Positions 22,344 through 33,280 of a stretch of 64,000 bases of DNA are shown here, piece by piece. The position numbers and the translations under genes are program-made. Source of the stretch: Portulaca oleracea (Eukaryota > Streptophyta > Magnoliopsida > Caryophyllales > Portulacaceae); contig CM055883.1 in NCBI GenBank assembly GCA_029582165.1, forward strand, positions 16,524,501 to 16,588,500. The letters are read 5' to 3'. The first letter of the stretch is position 1, and each line of letters starts with the position of its first letter. The notes under the pieces were generated by a model. The model did no database searches. It was not told the DNA's origin and worked only from the letters and a program-made list of their open reading frames with translations.

Positions 22344-24080
22344 CAACTCCAACACAAGGGTTTGCTCACCCCGAGCAAACTAAAAACGAAGAAAAGGACT
22401 AAAAAAAAAAAACTAAAAACCTAACTCACTTTCGCAGGAATCGCAGATGCATTTAGCACATGCATCAAGCCCTTTAAACCCCCCGGCAGCCCGGGTGGAC
22501 GAGGTAGGTCTCGTGAGGGTTTATAGCAACTAGACCCACAAAAGCCATAGAAAAAGGAAAGAGGGAAAGTGAAAAACAAAACAAGTTTAAAAGAAAAGAA
22601 AAAAAAACTGCTCGTTACAATGAATCAGGTCGTTTCAATTAAGAAAACGGTATTACTCCTCCAAAAAGAACCGTTATGAGCATCTCACAACTCTTAACTC
22701 AAACAACTGTCAATCTTATAAGTTTTTGATTCCTTACACCTCAAGTAGAGTTTAATCCCATTTGAAAGAGTTTTAAACAGTTCTAATCGATCCCGGACGA
22801 CCCAAAAGACTCACACCCGAGCTTACAAAACAGCGAAACGAACAAAGGAAAGGAAAGAGTTGCACCTCTCCGCATTTGGTCGCCCTTGGCTTGGTGAGGG
22901 CCGCAGGTGATGCAAGGAAGAGCCCATCACTTTATTAACACTTCAAACTTTTTCTTTTTTTTAATGTGGGTATTAGCCTTATTTTCGGGAATTGGACGGC
23001 CCATATAAGGGGTATACCCTCCCAACACGGTCTTTTCCATTCGCCTCTCCGTCGCAAAGCGATATAGGAGGAGGGTTAAGGGGCATCCGTGCCATACCAC
23101 TGATACCGGGCCCCTGTAGGTTGGCTAAGTGTTTGGTGGTTGATATCGTAAAGCCGACACGCCCCACTTAGTCAAATTATTTAATTTTGCTGTTATTTTC
23201 TGACTTTTGCTTTGGCTTTTGCTTTTTCTCTTTTTTTTTTCTTTTTCTTATTGGAAAACAAGCTCGGATATGAACCCCTAGAATCTCCCAGTTTCAACCA
23301 GAACATAAAAAGAAGAAATGGAATCTCACTAGACACTTGATGAAAAGAATCTAATTAAGGTAAGTCATGGCAATCGCCCAAGCTAGGGTCGAAAATGCTC
23401 AAACCGGTTTCTTTCAAAGAAGATTAAGAACGGCTTCCTGATTTCAACAACGAAATCCAAGAAACAAAGCAAAAACAAAAACAAAACGAAAAACGAAAAC
23501 TTTCAAGGTTTTTCACTTCCTTTTTTCTCCTTTTCACACAAAATTTTTCAAATTTTTCGACGCAAACTACGAAAAACGAAAACAAAGACTCAATACTAGG
23601 TGGTCTACCCATGACAAATGGAAGTATCACCCCCCACTCCCACACAAAACTTCACAATGTCCCCATTGTGAGAAGAAGGGTGTCACAAATAAGGTAGAAA
23701 ACCTAAAAACACACAACAAACACATAACAAACAATAATTGGTGGCGACCCGAGCCCACACGGCTCCAACAACAATAATATCCCAACATTCACACTCAAGG
23801 GGTTCGCCACCCAAAAAGAAAATCAAGCATGCATCATGGATCATCGATATATTCACATAAAGAGAGAGTGGAAAGTAATTACCTAAGATCTTCAATTAAA
23901 AGCACTCAATCCACGATCCAAAGATCATCACACAAAGGATAGAAATAAACAAGAAAACATACTATGTGTGATGGTTCACATGCAATTTCAAAAAGAAAAA
24001 CAAACTACACAAGACACTAAGGATTAATGAACTAAGAAAACAAACTAAAATATTTACAAAACGACTCTTTTTTTCTTTTC
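22344..24080 (-). other. Internal B 3' noncoding region
   Basis: Parallels 17,226-18,976 of unit A. It includes the conserved small ORF at 23,167-22,979, which begins MGRVGFTISTTKHLANLQGPG and ends SNSRK, and the hairpin/G-run. A deletion of about 318 bp at 24,100 removes the part that holds the end of the gag-like gene in units A and C. Confidence 0.7.
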
Positions 24081-25628
24081 TTAGACTCGAATACCGGAAT
24101 GCACATAAACAAACATTAGTGCCCTTAACAATTTATCAAATGCCTTAGAAAAGTCATAGAACTGATGAAATTCATGAATATACAAGACTTTTCTAGGCAC
24201 GGTGAAAGAAGACATGACAAATGGATCCTCCCATTGACCCGTAAACAGAGATTGGGTATACAAATCAACGGAAGGAGGCAATACAACACATTTCTGAACA
24301 TGCTCATGCGAAGACTTGGATGCAAACAATGGTTCAAACTCAATTTCCATGTATTTTTCATCAATCACAAATTCTAAATCACCACTCTCATCCAAATAAT
24401 CATCACAATCGTCAATAGGTAATAAGGAAAATAGAGGGTTAGACCACATCATAACACTCCCAACATCACACACAAGCACATCTTCATCTTCATCAATATC
24501 AGACTCACAAGAAGAACTATCAACATCTAAAGACAAAGGTGCATCATCCAAATCAACATCAAAAGTGAAAGTGGAATGTTCAGGGTCATAACTCATAGTG
24601 AATGACTCATAAAGCATGTCATCTTCAAAAGCATCATTGTCAACAACCAAGTTCAAACAATCATGATCATTCCCCAAAGAATTATGCTCATCATCACAGG
24701 TATGCACATCAATGGACTCAGATACAAGAGTAGCTAAAGCCTCACTAATGCAATGATCCTCAATGAGAGTGAACAAATCGTTATCAAGCACACATTCAAT
24801 CACAACATATTACATTTTACTCTCAACAAGATCATGCTCAATCACATCATGACATTCACTAAACTCAATCTTTTCTTCACATAAAGGCATGGACAAGGGT
24901 GTGGACAATAGTTCATCATCTAGCATGTTTTCAACTAATTCTACATCATCGCACATAGAATCATCTTGTTCCTCATGCTCACAAGGTGGGGCTAGAGCTA
25001 AGGAATTACTAAGTAGTCCAACGCATGGTCGGTTATAATAGTCATCATCCTCATCATACACAGCAGAATCAACATGCATTTCAGGACTCAAAGACGATGA
25101 ATGACCTATTTCAACATTCGAATCAACCATTTGTGAAGAAGGAGTTACTACCCTTTGATTACTCTCATGGACAAATTCACGCATATACTCATTCATGTTC
25201 GCACATAATTTTTCTGCTTCTGCCTTGAAGGAAACCACTGTAGCTTGCAAACAAGAAATTGAACTATGATACGGCGAATCACACAAGGAGCACACGGAAG
25301 GAGACTCAACATCGGCACTTTGGGAAAGATCATAACAGTTTTCCACATATCCCCGATCATAAGATTGATCATCAACATACACGGGGTATTCACATGATTG
25401 TTCAGTTTCGGTCCCAAAGGGTGTTGCATAAGGAGGTTGGAAGCTAGGACTAACATTTTGTTGCTTAAATTCATAGGACTCCCTAGACAACCATTCAAGT
25501 AGCTCCCAAGCTGGTTCTTCTCCTAAACTAGAAAACCCGTAATAATCTAAAAGGTTTCGGGTCTCATAATTCACTCCCTCACTAACAATTCCCAACAAAT
25601 TCAATGTATCATAAAAAATGCCATACAA
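24081..25628 (-). pseudogene. Gag-derived acidic protein, unit B
   Basis: Frames 25,628-24,810 and 24,803-24,081. Three lesions are visible. A TGA replaces the TGT codon just before MYGIFYD (shared with unit C). A TAA at the central seam is shared with unit A. The 3' end is lost by the deletion at ~24,100 and ends in an unrelated VHSGIRV. The CSLCDSPYHSSISC knuckle is intact. The combination of A-like and C-like lesions makes B look recombinant. Confidence 0.7.
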
Positions 25629-25882
25629 TTCTCATTGAGCACGATAATTATGTAATCTAGCAAAATACCTCCAAAATATTTCATGCTCAAATTGAGGGAA
25701 TTGAGGACTATCCATAACTCTCTTTTTTTCTATTTTTCTAATTTTCTATTTTTTTTTTCTTTTCTTTTCTCACTTTTTTTTTCGATATTCAATTTTTTTT
25801 CGCTACATTTTTTCTAGCATAATCAAAAAAGCAATAAACTATGTACACACAAACCAATAGCCTAATCTACCAAATAACGCCA

Positions 25883-25898
25883 TCCCCGGCAATAGCCA
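25883..25898 (-). other. Degenerate PBS between units B and C
   Basis: Reads TCCCCGGCAATAGCCA, which lacks two bases and has substitutions relative to 21,079-21,096. The identical defective form recurs at 30,951-30,966, so it was copied by duplication within the array and not acquired twice. Confidence 0.75.
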
Positions 25899-25899
25899 T

Positions 25900-27222
25900 T
25901 GTTCGGTTGTAATTTTTGTGGTTTTATGAGTTAAGGTTGTCGGTCCACAGGGATGGGTGTGAGGCTTGATTATGGTAATCGGTTTGTGTAGAGGGGGTTT
26001 TCTCACAATGCGGAAAGCGGTAAATTTTGTAAAGGAAAGCAATAAACTAATCTAGACATGATAATAATTAAGAAAGCAATAAAAGGAGAGCAATAAAGAA
26101 AACACTTAAGGATGAAATCAATTAAAAGACATGAATGAAGACAATGAATGAACAACAAAATTGGGAACAAGAAATTATACCTTCGATGACAAAAATCTTC
26201 TAACCTTCAATCTACCTTTGCAATTTCCCCCGAACAAACAAGAAATTGTGGATTCGATTACCAAGGATCTCCCAAATTCTCACTAGGAAGTAGAATTGGA
26301 ATTCCTTGACCCTCCTCCCCACTAAAAGATGGATTTGATGTGGCTAACCCTAGAAAGCTTTGAAATCAAGTCAACAATGGAGATTAGAGAGAGAGAGAGA
26401 GAGAAGAGAGAAGAGAGAAGAGAGAGAAAGCTTTGTAAAACTTTAATGGAAACTTGCTTGAATTGAGAAAACTTGAGAAAGTTTGAATACAAATGCTAGA
26501 AATCAATGAAAGCTTGAAGAACAATGAAGAACAATTGAAAACTTGAAGAACAATTAAGAGAGATTAAAGCAAATAAAAGAAAGCAATTAAATCTAATTCT
26601 ACTCCTAAACTACCTAGGCTAATTAGATTTTTTAGATTAATACAAGTGGGTATTTGTAGAAGAATGAAAAATACAACCCAAAACCCTAGGACAAATCGCA
26701 GCACGCGCGTCTGCAGACAGAGTGGCTCGGGCGAGCCACCCTCTGGCTCGGGCGAGCCAGCGTTCTGGCTGGTGTTTTGTTGCCTTGCCGACTTCAAACG
26801 GGCATAACTTCTTCATCCGAACTCCGTTTTAGGCCCGTAAGATATCGATGGAAAGCTCTCGGTGTGTACTTTAAGCTCCCAATGTGTCAGACCTATCGGA
26901 GTTGTAACGAAGGAGTTATGACCCAAATGGTGAAGGCACACGTATTTCAAACCTTTGAGTTTGTACCGTTCCCCTGTTTTGCGCCAATCTTGATATGGAA
27001 TTTCCGACTTCGGTTTCGCCTCGGCTCTTGGCTCAGGTTGACTTGGTTTGACTCGGATCTCGGCTTGGTTGACTTGGTTTGACTAGGGAAATAGCTCGGG
27101 ATTCCCTAAAAACCTTCAATTAAGCCCAAACTTCTTCTAACTTCTTATTTTCCTACAAAACACCAAATCACTATATCTAATATATAAATAGGGGTTAAAA
27201 CAAGCAAATGTACCCTATAAAA
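25900..27222 (-). repeat. Family A LTR, copy C, truncated
   Basis: The LTR is joined directly to internal sequence at CTATAAAAG/CCCTTTAAACC (27,221-27,223). About 157 bp are lost, including the LTR start and PPT, and an AAG is shared at both ends. Its TATA box is mutated (TACAAATA on minus, 26,658-26,651), so this copy is probably a poor promoter. Confidence 0.8.
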
Positions 27223-29408
27223 GCCCTTTAAACCCCCCGGCAGCCCCGGTGGACGAGGTAGGTCTCGTGAGGGTTTATAGCAACTAGACCCACAAAAGCC
27301 ATAGAAAAAGGAAAGAGGGAAAGTGAAAAACAAAACAAGTTTAAAAGAAAAGAAAAAAAAATTGCTCGTTTCAATGAATCAGATCGTTTCAATTAAGAAA
27401 ACGGTATTAATCCTCCAAAAAGAACAGCTATGAGCATCTCACAACTCTTAACTCAAACAACTGTCAATCTTAGAAGTTTTTGATTCCTTACACCTCAAGT
27501 AGAGTTTAATCCCATTTGAAAGAGTTTTAAACAGTTCTAATCGATCCCGGACGACCCAAAAGACTCACACCCGAGCTTACAAAACAGCGAAACGAACAAA
27601 GGAAAGGAAAGAGTTGCCCCTCCCCGCATTTGGTCGCCCTTGGCTTGGTGACGGGCGCAGGTGATGCAAGGAAGAGCCCCTCAGTTTATTAACACTTCAA
27701 ACTTTTTCTTTTTTTTAATGTCGGTATTAACCTTATTTTCGGGAATTGGACGGCCCATATAAGGGGTATACCCTCCCAACACGGTCTTTTCCATTCGCCT
27801 CTCCGTCGCAAAGCGATATAGGAGGAGGGTTAAGGGGCATCCGTGCCATACCACTGATACCGGGCCCGTGTAGGTTGGCTAAGTGTATGGTGGTTGATAT
27901 CGTAAAGCCGACACGCCCCACTTAGTCAAATTATTTAATTTTGCTGCTATTTTCTGACTTTTGCTTTGGCTTTTGCTTTTTTTCTTTTTTTTTCTTTTTC
28001 TTTTTGGAAAACAAGCTCGGATATGAACCCCTAGAATCTCCCAGTTTCAACCAGAACATAAAAAGAAGAAATGGAATCTCACTAGACACTTGATGAAAAG
28101 AATCTAATTAAGGTAAGTCATGGCAATCGCCCAAGTTAGGGTCGAAAATGCTCAAACCGGTTTCTTTCAAAGAAGATTAAGAACGGCTTCCTGATTTCAA
28201 CAACGAAATCAAAGAAACAAAGAAAAAACAAAAACAAAACGAAAAACGAAAACTTTCAAGGTTTTTCACTTCCTTTTTTTCCTTTTCACACAAAATTTTT
28301 CAAATTTTTCAACACACACTACGAAAAACGAAAACGAAGACTCAAAACTAGGTGATCTACCCATGACAAATGGAAGTATCACCCCCCACTCCCACACAAA
28401 ACTTCACAATGTCCCCATTGCGAGAAGAAGGGTGTCACAAATAAGGTAGAAAACCTAAAAACACACAACAAACACATAACAAACAATAATTGGTGGCGAC
28501 CCGAGCCCACACGGCTCCAACAACAATAATATCCAAACATTCACACTCAAGGGGTTCGCCACCTAAAAAGAAAATCAAGCATGCATCATGGATCATCGAT
28601 ATATTCACATAAAGAGAGAGTGGAAAGTAATTACCTAAGATCTTTAATTAAAAGCACTCAATCCACGATCCAAAGATCATCACACAAAGGATAGAAATAA
28701 ACAAGAAAACATACTATGTGTGATGGTTCACATACAATATCAAAAAGAAAAACAAACTACACAAGACACTAAGGATTAATGAACTAAGAAAACAAACTAA
28801 AATATTTACAAAACGACTCTTTTTTTCTTTTCTTAGACACGAATACCGGAATGCATACTACCCTCCAACTCCAACACAAAGAGGTTGTCGTGTCCTCAAA
28901 ATGGAAACAGAAGTAGGTAAGCAAGCACCCCAAAATAAAAGAAAAAGACACACACAAAATAAAAATAAAAGAAGAAAAGAAAGACCAACCCACTAATTAT
29001 ACAAGAAGGGTGAGGAAGGATATTACCTCAAAGGCATCTTATCAAGAAATTCACTCCTTCTCACCTCAAGATATCGGGCATCATGTCAGAACCATTCAAC
29101 GCCCGGAGTAACAAATCATGCATCCTCTCATTCATCTCAGAATGGTGGTGGTAAGAGCACACTCGCAATAGCACATAAACAAACATTAGTGCCCTTAACA
29201 ATTTATCAAATACCTTAGAAAAGTCATAGAACTGATGAAATTCATGAATATACAAGACTTTTCTAGGCACGGTGAAAGAAGACATGACAAATGGTTCCTC
29301 CCATTGACTCGTAAACAGAGATTGGGTATACAAATCAACGGAAGGAGGCAATACAACACATTTCTGAACATGCTCATACGAAGACTTGGATGCAAACAAT
29401 GGTTCAAA
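27223..29408 (-). other. Internal C 3' noncoding region and end of the gag-like gene
   Basis: Equivalent to 17,350-19,570 of unit A. It contains the small ORF at 27,921-27,733, ending SNSRK, and the hairpin/G-run near 28,380-28,425. The last part of the gag-like gene continues to 29,061 as a separate 112-codon frame. Confidence 0.65.
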
Positions 29409-30698
29409 CTAAATTTCCATGCAATTTTCATCAATCACAAATTCTAAATCACAACTCTCATCCAAATAATCATCACAATCGTCAATAGGTAATAAGAAAA
29501 ATAGAGGGTTAGACCACATCATAACACTACCAACATCACACACAAGCACATCTTCATCTTCATCAATATCAGACTCACAAGAAGAACTATCAACATCTAA
29601 AGACAAAGGTGCATCATCCAAATCAACATCAAAAGTGAAAGTGGAAGGTTCGGGGTCATATCTCATAGTGAATGACTCATAAAGCATGTCATCTTCAAAA
29701 GCATCATTGTCAACAACCAAGTTCAAACAATCATGATCATTCCCCAAAGAATTATGCTCATCATCACAGGTATGCACATCAATGGACTCAGATACAAGAG
29801 TAGCTAAAGCCTCACTAATGCAATGATCCTCAATGAGAGTGAACATATCGTTATCAAGCACACATTCAATCACAACAGATTCAATTTTACTCTCAACAAG
29901 ATCATGCTCAATCACATCATGACATTCACTAAACTCAATCTTTTCTTCACATAAAGGCATGGACAAGGGTGTGGACAATAGTTCATCATCTAGCATGTTT
30001 TCAACTAATTCTACATCATCGCACATAGAATCATCTTGTTCCTCATGCTCACAAGGTGGGGCTAGCGCTAAGGAATTACTAAGTAGTCCAAGGCATGATC
30101 GGTTATAATAGTCATCATCCTCATCATACACAGCAGAATCAACATGCATTTCAGGACTCAAAGACGATGAATGACCTATTTCAACATTCGGATCAACCAT
30201 TTGTGAAGAAGGAGTTACCACCCTTTGATTACTCTCATGGACAAATTCACGCATATACTCATTCATGTTCGCACATAATTTTTCTACTTCTGCCTTGAAG
30301 GAAACCACTGTAGCTTGCAAACAAGAAATTGAACTATGATACGGCGAATCACACAAGGAGCACACGGAAGGAGACTCAACATCGGCACTTTGGGAAAGAT
30401 CATAACAGTTTTCCACATATTCCCCATCATAAGATTGATCATCAACATACACGGGGTATTCACATGATTGTTCAGTTTCGGTCCCAATGGGTGTTGCATA
30501 AGGAGGTTGGACGCTAGGACTAACATTTTGTTGCTTAAATTCATAGGAATCCCTAGACAACCATTCAAGTAGCTCCCATGCTGGTTCTTCTCCTAAACTA
30601 GAAAACCCGTAATAATCTAAAAGGTTTCGGGTCTCATAATTCACTCCCTCACTAACAATTCCCAACAAATTCAATGTATCATAAAAAATGCCATACAA
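29061..30698 (-). pseudogene. Gag-derived acidic protein, unit C
   Basis: The best-preserved copy, with 429 codons open from 30,698 to 29,409. It reads straight through the seam that is TAA in units A and B (ESKIESVVIE here). It is stopped by a TAG replacing a GAG codon (after MEI), and the tail is at 29,399-29,061. Upstream it shares the TGA of unit B. The CCHC knuckle and the acidic DVDSSSCESDIDEDEDVLV region are intact. Confidence 0.72.
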
Positions 30699-30950
30699 TT
30701 CTCATTGAGCACGATAATTATGTAATCTAGCAAAATACCTCCAAAATATTTCATGCTCAAATTGAGGGAATTGAGGACTATCCATAACTCTCTTTTTTTC
30801 TATTTTTCTAATTTTCTATTTTTTTTTCTTTTCTTTTCTCACTTTTTTTTCGATATTCAATTTTTTTTCGCTACATTTTTTCTAGCATAATCAAAAAAGC
30901 AATAAACTATGTACACACAAACCAATAGCCTAATCTACCAAATAACGCCA

Positions 30951-30966
30951 TCCCCGGCAATAGCCA
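30951..30966 (-). other. Degenerate PBS between units C and D
   Basis: Same defective sequence as 25,883-25,898, one base from LTR D. Confidence 0.75.
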
Positions 30967-30967
30967 T

Positions 30968-32243
30968 TGTTCGGTTGTAATTTTTGTGGTTTTATGAGTT
31001 AAGGTTGTCGGTCCACAGGGATGGGTGTGAGGCTTGATTATGGTAATCGGTTTGTGTAGAGGGGGTTTTCTCACAATGCGGAAAGCGGTAAATTTTGTAA
31101 AGGAAAGCAATAAACTAATCTAGACATGATAATAATTAAGAAAGCAATAAAAGGAGAGCAATAAAGAAAACACTTAAGGATGAAATCAATTAAAAGACAT
31201 GAATGAAGACAATGAATGAACAACAAAATTGGGAACAAGAAATTTTACCTTCGATGACAAAAATCCTCTAACCTTCAATCTACCTTTGCAATTTCCCCCG
31301 AACAAACAAGAAATTGTGGATTAGATTACCAAGGATCTCCTAAATTCTCACTAGGAAGTAGAATTGGAATTCCTTGACCCTCCTCCCCACTAAAAGATGG
31401 ATTTGATGTGGCTAACCCTAGAAAGCTTTGAAATCAAGTCAACAATGGAGATTAGAGAGAGAGAGAGAGAAGAGAGAAGAGAGAGAAAGCAAATAAAGGA
31501 AAGCAATTAAATCTAATTCTACTCCTAAACTACCTAGGCTAATTTGATTATTTAGATTAATACAAGTGGGTATTTATAGAAGAAGGAAAAATACAACCCA
31601 AAACCCTAGGACAAATCGCAGCACGCGCGTCTGCAGACAGAGTGGCTCGGGCGAGCCACCGTCTGGCTCGGGCGAGCCAGCATTCTGGCTGGTGTTTTTG
31701 TTGCCCCAGAAGGCTGGCTCGGGCGAGCCAGCAGATGGCTCGGGCGAGCCAGCGTTCTGGGCAGTTTTTCCCTGCCGACTTCAAACGGGCATAACTTCTT
31801 CATCCGAACTCCGTTTTAGGCCCGTAAGATATCGATGGAAAGCTCTCGGTGTGTACTTTAAGCTCCCAAGGTTTCACACCTATCGGAGTTGTAACGAAGG
31901 AGTTATGACCCAAAGGATGAAGGCACACGTATTTCAAATCTTTGAGTTTGTACCGTTCCCCTGTCTTGCGCCAATCTTGATATGGAATTTCCGACTTCGG
32001 TTTCGCCTCGGCTCTTGGCTCGGGTTGACTTCGTTTGACTCGGATCTCGGCTCAGGTTGACTTGGTTTGACTCGGGAAGTAGCTCGGGATTCCCTAAAAA
32101 CCTTCAATTAAGCCCAAACTTCTTCTAACTTCTTATTTTCCTACAAAATACCAAGTCATTATATCTAATATATAAATAGGGGTTAAAACAAGCAAATATA
32201 CCCTATAAAAGAGAAGAAATTCGGCTCGAAACGAGGCCGAACA
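30968..32243 (-). repeat. Family A LTR, copy D, with expanded palindrome array
   Basis: 1276 bp. It lacks about 130 bp downstream of the (GA)n tract near 31,487. It holds four GGCTCGGGCGAGCC words, where A, B and C have two (one partial in A). TATAAATA is intact at 31,578-31,571. Confidence 0.85.
31642..31751 (-). promoter_or_regulatory. Four GGCTCG/CGAGCC palindromes upstream of the TATA box
   Basis: Words at 31,642-31,659 (GTGGCTCG arms), 31,663-31,680 (CTGGCTCG), 31,713-31,732 (GCTGGCTCG) and 31,736-31,751 (TGGCTCG). Each has a perfect inverted partner around GG. They lie 65-175 bp upstream of TATAAATA in minus sense. Confidence 0.6.
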
Positions 32244-33280
32244 CCACTCCAACACAAGGGTTTGCTCGCCCCGAGCAAACTAAAAACGAAGAAAAGGACT
32301 AAAAAGAAAAACTAAAAACCTAACTCACTTTCGCAGGAATCGCGGATGCATTTAGCACATGCATCAAGCCCTTTAAACCCCCCGGCAGCCCGGGTGGACG
32401 AGGTAGGTCTCGTGAGGGTTTATAGCAACTAGACCCACAAAAGCCATAGAAAAAGGAAAGAGGGAAAGTGAAAAACAAAACAAGTTTAAAAGAAAAGAAA
32501 AAAGAAACTGCTCGTTTCAATGAATCAGGTCGTTTCAATTAAGAAAACGGTATTAATCCTCCAAAAAGAACCGTTATGAGCATCTCACAACTCTTAACTC
32601 AAACAACTGCCAATCTTAGAAGTTTTTGATTCCTTCCACCTCAAGTAGAGTTTAATCCCATTTGAAAGAGTTTTAAACAGTTCTAATCGATCCCGGACGA
32701 CCCAAAAGACTCACACCCGAGCTTACAAAACAGCGAAACGAACAAAGGAAAGGAAAGAGCTGCCCCTCTCCGCATTTTGTCGCCCTTGGCTTGGTGAGGG
32801 CCGTAGGTGATGCAAGGAAGAGCCCCTCACTTTATTAACACTTCAAACTTTTTCTTTTTTTTAATGTCGGTATTAGCCTTATTTTCGGGAATTGGACGGC
32901 CCATATAAGGGGTATACCCTCCCAACACGGTCTTTTCCATTTGCCTCTCCGTCGCAAAGCGATATAGGAGGAGGGTTAAGGGGCATCCGTGCCGTACCAC
33001 TGATACCGGGCCCGTGTAGGTTGGCTAAGTGTATGGTGGTTGATATCGTAAAGCCGACACGCCCCACTTAGTCAAATTATTTAATTTTGCTGCTATTTTC
33101 TGACTTTTGCTTTGGCTTTTGCTTTTTCTCTTTTTTTTTCTTTTTCTTTTTGGAAAACAAGCTCGGATATGAACCCCTAGAATCTCCCAGTTTCAACCAT
33201 AACATAAAATGAAGAAATGGAATCTCACTAGACACTTGATGAAAAGAATCTAATTAAGGTAAGTCATGGCAATCGCCCAA
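32244..33280 (-). mobile_element. Partial internal region of unit D
   Basis: Parallels 17,226-18,265 of unit A, including the small ORF at 33,067-32,879. Similarity ends abruptly at GGCAATCGCCCAAG, 33,280, where unrelated LTR sequence begins. Confidence 0.8.

Larger units (their letters stand above)
15896..33280 (-). mobile_element. Family A tandem array: four LTRs, three internal regions and a partial fourth
   Basis: The order is LTR A 15,896-17,225, internal A, LTR B 21,098-22,343, internal B, LTR C 25,900-27,222, internal C, LTR D 30,968-32,243, and partial internal D to 33,280. The repeat period is about 5 kb. Single LTRs are shared between neighbouring internal regions. This is expected from unequal LTR-LTR recombination, not from separate insertions, each of which would have two LTRs and its own target duplication. 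No right-hand terminal LTR remains. The left border lies in the family E LTR. Confidence 0.85.

Noticed and set aside
31642..31751. CRISPR-like array of palindromic repeats
   Set aside because: Spacers are short, irregular and partly homologous, and there are no cas genes; this is a plant LTR promoter.
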